DNA of 64,000 bases from Pseudaminobacter soli (ex Li et al. 2025). Lineage in GTDB: Bacteria > Pseudomonadota > Alphaproteobacteria > Rhizobiales > Rhizobiaceae. The notes beneath the pieces were generated by a model that had not been told where the DNA came from, did no database searches, and saw only the letters and a list, made by a program, of their open reading frames with translations. Made by a program: the position numbers and the translations under genes. Numbering within the stretch: position 1 is the first letter of the stretch; every line of letters begins with the position of its first letter. The stretch covers positions 1-64,000 of the forward strand of contig NZ_JARXVF010000006.1 in assembly GCF_029892515.1 (NCBI RefSeq), in the 5' to 3' direction. Shown here in pieces: positions 60,646-64,000 of the stretch.

Positions 60646-62088
60646 ATGGGCAAGGGCACCACGCTCGCGATCGAAGTCAGGCCGGAAGCCCGTGAGCCCG
60701 TGTTCCTCGCTTTGGCGCGAACGATTGTTCAGGAGATCGAGCGCGGTCGCCTGAAACCTGGCGATCCGCTGCCGGGGACGCGGGCGCTCTCCCGGACCCT
60801 GAAGCTCAACCGAAATACGGTCGACGCGGCCTATCACGAGTTGGCGATGCAAGGCTGGCTGGTGACGGAGCCATCGCGCGGCACTTTCGTCGCGACGGAC
60901 CTTCCCGACATGGCCATGCATCCGCAGCCGGTGCGCCCGGCGGGCAAACAAACCACGCCTGTCCGAACGGCAGAGCGCGTGCTTCTTCGCCTGTCTGACG
61001 GTTCCCCCGACGTGCGCCTGGTGCCGACCACAGCCTTTGCGCAGGCGTTTCGCCGTGCCCTCGCCAGCGCTGCCTTCACCTCGGCCGGCACCTATGGCGA
61101 TCCACGTGGGAACAGCAAGTTGCGCGACGCGCTATCATCGTACCTGCGCGACGAGCGTGGCCTGACGGCGGCGGCATCTGAAATCCTCGTGACGCGCGGC
61201 AGTCAGATGGCACTTTTTCTGGCGGCATCGGCAGTGGCTGATCCCGGTTCCCTCATCGCCGTTGAGCGGCCCGGCTATCCTCTCGCGTGGTCCGCATTTC
61301 GCGCGGCAGGAGCTGATGTCCTTGGCGTCCCGGTCGATGCCGGAGGGATCAATGTCGATGCGCTGGAGAAGATCGCCCGGACCAACGGCCGTTTGCGCGC
61401 TATCTATGTCACGCCCCACCATCAATATCCGACCACAGTGACGATGGGTGTCGCGCGGCGCTTGCGATTGCTCGACGTCGCCCGCCGGTTTGGCCTCGTC
61501 ATTATCGAGGACGACTATGACAACGAATATCGTTTCGATGGTAGGCCGATCCTGCCGCTTGCTGCGCGGGCGGAAAGTGATCTTCCGATCATCTACCTCG
61601 GCTCGCTGTCAAAGCTTTTGGCGCCCGGCATCCGGCTTGGCTATGCGGTCGCGCCGCCGCAAATCCTGATTCAAATGGCGGACCGGCGCGAGGCTCTGGA
61701 CCGCCAGGGTGATCTGCCGCTGGAACATGCGCTTGCCGATCTTGTCGAAGATGGAACGATCAAGCGCCATGCCCGGAAAGCGCGGCGGGTCTATCATGCG
61801 CGTCGCGACCTCATGGCACGATTGCTTCGGGAGCGGCTATCCGAAGATGCGCAATTCGCCCTGCCTGCCGGCGGGCTGGCTATCTGGCTGCGCCTGAACG
61901 ATGGCCTGAGCGCGGAGACATGGGCCGCCAGCGCCGCGAAGCTCGGCCTTTCGGTCATGCCGGGCATTCACTTCGATCTGGAGACGGTGAAACCGGCGGA
62001 AGCGTTCCGGCTCGGTTTCGCGGGTCTCGATGAACACGAACTGACGCGTGCCATCGATATATTCGAGCGATCGAAGCCCTCCCGCTGA
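60646..62088 (+). CDS. MocR/PdxR-type regulator (GntR helix-turn-helix fused to aminotransferase fold)
   Basis: The 480-residue protein has a GntR winged helix near its start (EPVFLALARTIVQEIERGRL, GTRALSRTLKLNRNTVDAAY). A class I aminotransferase-like domain follows with VIIEDDYDNEYRF and the PLP lysine in LGSLSKLLAPGIRLGY. MocR proteins sense PLP or an aldimine of it; PdxR members control vitamin B6 genes. The ATG at 60646 precedes the winged helix by the usual length; codons before it lie over the MOSC gene. Neighbouring genes are fragments, so its target is unclear. Confidence 0.9.
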   Translation: MGKGTTLAIEVRPEAREPVFLALARTIVQEIERGRLKPGDPLPGTRALSRTLKLNRNTVDAAYHELAMQGWLVTEPSRGTFVATDLPDMAMHPQPVRPAGKQTTPVRTAERVLLRLSDGSPDVRLVPTTAFAQAFRRALASAAFTSAGTYGDPRGNSKLRDALSSYLRDERGLTAAASEILVTRGSQMALFLAASAVADPGSLIAVERPGYPLAWSAFRAAGADVLGVPVDAGGINVDALEKIARTNGRLRAIYVTPHHQYPTTVTMGVARRLRLLDVARRFGLVIIEDDYDNEYRFDGRPILPLAARAESDLPIIYLGSLSKLLAPGIRLGYAVAPPQILIQMADRREALDRQGDLPLEHALADLVEDGTIKRHARKARRVYHARRDLMARLLRERLSEDAQFALPAGGLAIWLRLNDGLSAETWAASAAKLGLSVMPGIHFDLETVKPAEAFRLGFAGLDEHELTRAIDIFERSKPSR

Positions 62089-62273
62089 GGCCGCCAGTCG
62101 TTTTCCATGTGGTGCTGCGATCATCATAACCGGCCCAGAGGTTTTCTCTGATCCGTCCCTGCTTGATGGTCCATATCATGACTAAACCCTGCACACACAG
62201 GAGGGCGTCTTGGTGAACAACAGTGCTTATTATCAGGAAATGGCTGTAAATCCCAAGACTACGGGGTACGGCC

Positions 62274-62549
62274 ATGTCTGATTCGCTTTTGCAGGTCATC
62301 AAGCGGATCGATCTTTCATTCGAGTTCGGAAAGGGATCGTGGCTCTGTACGCAGGATGGCGGGCGCTATCTGGATTTCGCATCCCGCATCGCCGTTAATT
62401 CGCTCGGTCACAGTCATCCGCACCTGGTCAAAGCCGTGAAAGCCCAGTTGGGCACGCTCTGGCACACTTCGAACCTCGTTCGCATACCCGAAGGCGAGCG
62501 GCTGGCGAGACGCTTGCCCCGGCTCGCGAATGCAGAGCAACCTGCATGA
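62274..62549 (+). pseudogene. N-terminal fragment of an acetylornithine-type aminotransferase
   Basis: The 91-residue frame matches the first part of ArgD-like class III aminotransferases: FEFGKGSWLCTQDGGRYLDF, ASRIAVNSLGHSHPHLVKAV and LWHTSNLVRIPEGERLARRL. It then ends in an unrelated tail. All PLP-binding residues, including the Lys, lie in the missing part. Its stop overlaps the psd start (ATGA), so translation of the fragment could couple to psd. It is a remnant whose promoter region may still serve psd. Confidence 0.75.
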
Positions 62550-63244
62550 GTGTCCTGTCTTCGATCAGGAACAGCCTCGTGCCGGTCCACAGGGCGGGCT
62601 ATCCGTTCATCTTCATCGGCCTCGCCGGGATTGTCGGGTTGAGCATTGTATCGACTTTTCTGGCCTGGCTCGCCGTCATCGTGACGGTCTGGATCTGCTA
62701 TTTCTTCCGCAATCCACGCCGCACAACGCCGGTTGAGGATGGTGTCGTCGTGTCGCCTGCGGAGGGCCGCGTCAGTATGATCGCCGAGGTTCTCCCCCCG
62801 AGCGAACTCGCTTTGCCGGCCGAGCTGATGCTGCGGGTTTCGGTTTTCATGAGCATTTTCGATTGTCATGTGAACCGCGCGCCGGTGAGCGGGCGGATAC
62901 AGCAAATTGCTTACACGCCCGGCCGCTTTCTCAACGCCGATCTCGACAAGGCCAGCGAACATAACGAGCGCAATGCGATCGCACTCGAAACGCCTTATGG
63001 CCCTGTCGCGGTCGTACAAATCGCGGGGTTGATCGCCCGGCGCATCGAACATTGGGTTGCCGAAGGCGACCACATTGAAGTCGGAGACCGCTTCGGCCTG
63101 ATCCGTTTCGGCTCCCGCCTCGACGTCTATCTTCCCCTCGGGACACCGGTTTGCGTCGCGGTTGGCCAGACCGCCATCGTCGGTGAAACGGTGCTGGCGA
63201 GGCTGGGCGGTAACACGGCCGCACAGCGGTACAAGACGAGCTAG
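62546..63244 (+). CDS. psd: Phosphatidylserine decarboxylase
   Basis: The 232-residue protein is the short (archaeal/rhizobial) Psd type with an N-terminal hydrophobic region (FIFIGLAGIVGLSIVSTFLA), YFFRNPRRTTPVEDGVVVSP, FMSIFDCHVNRAPVSG and a C-terminal RFGLIRFGSRLDVYLP. The Gly-Ser in FGSR is the self-cleavage site that forms the pyruvoyl group. It makes phosphatidylethanolamine from phosphatidylserine in the inner membrane. The usual partner pssA is not next to it; the ArgD fragment precedes it with a four-base overlap. Confidence 0.93.
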   Translation: MSVLSSIRNSLVPVHRAGYPFIFIGLAGIVGLSIVSTFLAWLAVIVTVWICYFFRNPRRTTPVEDGVVVSPAEGRVSMIAEVLPPSELALPAELMLRVSVFMSIFDCHVNRAPVSGRIQQIAYTPGRFLNADLDKASEHNERNAIALETPYGPVAVVQIAGLIARRIEHWVAEGDHIEVGDRFGLIRFGSRLDVYLPLGTPVCVAVGQTAIVGETVLARLGGNTAAQRYKTS

Positions 63245-63327
63245 GGCAGCCTGCCCAAAACGCGATTGTCGTCGCATCGGTCGGGCGAAACCCATTGGGG
63301 GACGGCGATCAAACCGTCCCCTGAAGG

Positions 63328-63560
63328 CGCGGCCTCTCGCAGCGCCGGCCCATGCTTCGTCGCGTCGGCCCGAAGGGCGCTAGGCTCGATGCGAGCCGAG
63401 GCAAGTTCGGCAGCATGACCAATCAGCCAGCGTTCGATCCCTGCGCAGGCATCCACTTCCGGGTGAAACTGAAGCCCAAGAACATTCTGCCCGATCGCGA
63501 AGCCTTGTCTGGCGCACAATGCCGTCGTGGCGAGGCTGGTCGCGCCCTCGGGTATATCGC
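63328..63560 (-). pseudogene. C-terminal fragment of a class I glutamine amidotransferase, fused to a yggS fragment
   Basis: The frame reads IPEGATSLATTALCARQGFA, IGQNVLGLQFHPEV and GIERWLIGHAAELASARIEP, the C-terminal part of GMP synthase-like glutamine amidotransferases. It has the catalytic His-Pro-Glu but lacks the nucleophilic Cys half. Upstream it is joined in frame to a yggS piece near 63558. Downstream the family pattern ends at LREAA and an unrelated tail runs to the stop at 63241, overlapping the psd stop by four bases. It cannot be active. Confidence 0.7.
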
Positions 63561-63723
63561 CGATGATGCTCCAGTGGATCGCCAAGTCGCCTAGCGCGGC
63601 TCGCTTGTCGCGGGCCTCCTGCAACTTGTTTTCCCCGAAGTCTGAGATGCCGGCGGCATAGGCGAGCCGCAGGACATGAGCCGGAACCGTCTTGGTGACG
63701 GGAAGCAACCGCACATCGTCGAC
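63558..63723 (-). pseudogene. Internal fragment of a YggS/PLPBP-family gene
   Basis: [20 protein letters not shown], then [20 protein letters not shown] and IHWSIIG match the early part of YggS proteins, including the PLP-binding Lys in VTKT. YggS binds PLP and buffers vitamin B6. Only about 55 residues are left. On its 5' side it abuts a glyA fragment in another frame, and on its 3' side it is fused in frame to the amidotransferase fragment. Confidence 0.7.
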
Positions 63724-63725
63724 AT

Positions 63726-64000
63726 ATTCATCGGGGCTCCATGAGTCAGATATCCGCCGGCCCTGAGATCAAGCCCGAGGATCGTATCGCCCGGCGTCAG
63801 GAGCGCCAGAAACACGGATTGATTGGCCTGACTGCCCGAATGCGGCTGGACATTGGCATAGGTGCTGCCGAAGAGCTGGTTCACACGTTCGATCGCCAGG
63901 CCTTCGACCACATCAACGTTCGCGCAGCTTCCATAGTAGCGGCGGTGCGGATAACCCTCGGCATATTTGTTGGTGTGCATCGAACCTTGTGCATCAAGTA
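63726..64000 (-). pseudogene. N-terminal part of serine hydroxymethyltransferase (glyA), truncated; runs off the window
   Basis: The frame, open to the window edge, reads [40 protein letters not shown] and [20 protein letters not shown], the N-terminal region of GlyA. Similarity stops at GAPMN, about residue 130 of the normal enzyme. YggS sequence then begins in another frame at about 63723. The PLP lysine and the rest of the enzyme are missing, so this copy is non-functional. Its 5' end lies outside the window. Confidence 0.75.

Noticed and set aside
62154-62302. Leftward frame reading IWTIKQGRIRENLWAG as an NTF2/SnoaL-type remnant
   Set aside because: The likeness is limited to about 15 residues and cannot be separated from chance.
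1-64000. CRISPR arrays, rRNA genes or replication origin
   Set aside because: No regularly spaced repeats, no rRNA-like stretches and no cluster of DnaA-like boxes were noticed when reading through.

Overview
The window is about 64 kb of GC-rich DNA with alphaproteobacterial, Rhizobiales-like gene content. An Aap-type amino-acid ABC transporter, a norEFCBQD cluster, the O2-independent ubiquinone genes ubiTUV, a phosphatidylserine decarboxylase and many stop/start (ATGA) overlaps all fit a facultatively denitrifying member of the Phyllobacteriaceae/Mesorhizobium group. That placement is inference.

Layout. (1) 0.3-1.6 kb: a hypothetical gene and a 5'-truncated SRAP (YedK/HMCES) gene. (2) 1.7-7.5 kb: a periplasmic thiol-redox locus (dsbD, TlpA-like protein, histidine kinase, DsbA-like protein, L,D-transpeptidase). 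Three near-identical TTAAG-N6-TTAAG operator-like sites precede its transcription units, but no response-regulator gene is present. (3) 7.6-9.8 kb: a large anchored protein of unknown function. (4) 10-19 kb: a leftward operon for uptake and catabolism of an amino acid or amine (SSADH, Aap-type ABC transporter, GntR regulator, class III transaminase, tartrate/isopropylmalate-type dehydrogenase). (5) 19-21.4 kb: a candidate sRNA, small proteins, a symporter remnant and a LysE exporter. (6) 21.4-34.2 kb: an anaerobic-respiration block (ubiX/ubiD, ubiTUV, DUF2249 protein, hemN, norDQBCFE) with FNR- and NnrR-type boxes, and a 51-residue membrane protein divergent from norE. (7) 35-47.4 kb: eleven leftward genes, many overlapping. 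They join a complete-looking coenzyme F420 pathway (fused CofG/CofH, CofC, CofD, CofE) and an F420:NADP oxidoreductase to a catabolic set (NCS1 permease, alpha/beta hydrolase, NTF2-like protein, LLM oxidoreductase, DUF1028 protein, M20 deacylase). The divergent regulator has MerR, XRE and cupin domains. This is the best candidate in the window for an undescribed pathway.

(8) 47.5-59.5 kb: an accessory segment with decayed IS6 transposase pieces near both ends and an IS21-like end inside. It holds an epimerase, a Pot-type ABC transporter operon with a creatininase and an SDR enzyme, a TetR regulator, a riboflavin-synthase fragment, and a tightly overlapping three-gene unit: winged-helix protein, AbiEii-like nucleotidyltransferase and PP2C-like phosphatase. 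The last looks like a toxin-antitoxin or defence module with an unusual third gene. (9) 59.7-64 kb: tRNA-Cys, a MOSC protein, a MocR/PdxR-type regulator and psd, followed and preceded by truncated pieces of argD, a glutamine amidotransferase gene, yggS and glyA joined end to end.

How the parts work together. Block 6 supports respiration without oxygen: NO reduction, quinone and haem synthesis without O2. Block 7 would make F420, reduce it with NADPH through Fno, and supply F420H2 to the LLM enzyme acting on an imported, probably nucleobase-like, compound. Block 2 would move electrons through DsbD to periplasmic thiol proteins, possibly including the neighbouring Cys-dependent L,D-transpeptidase.
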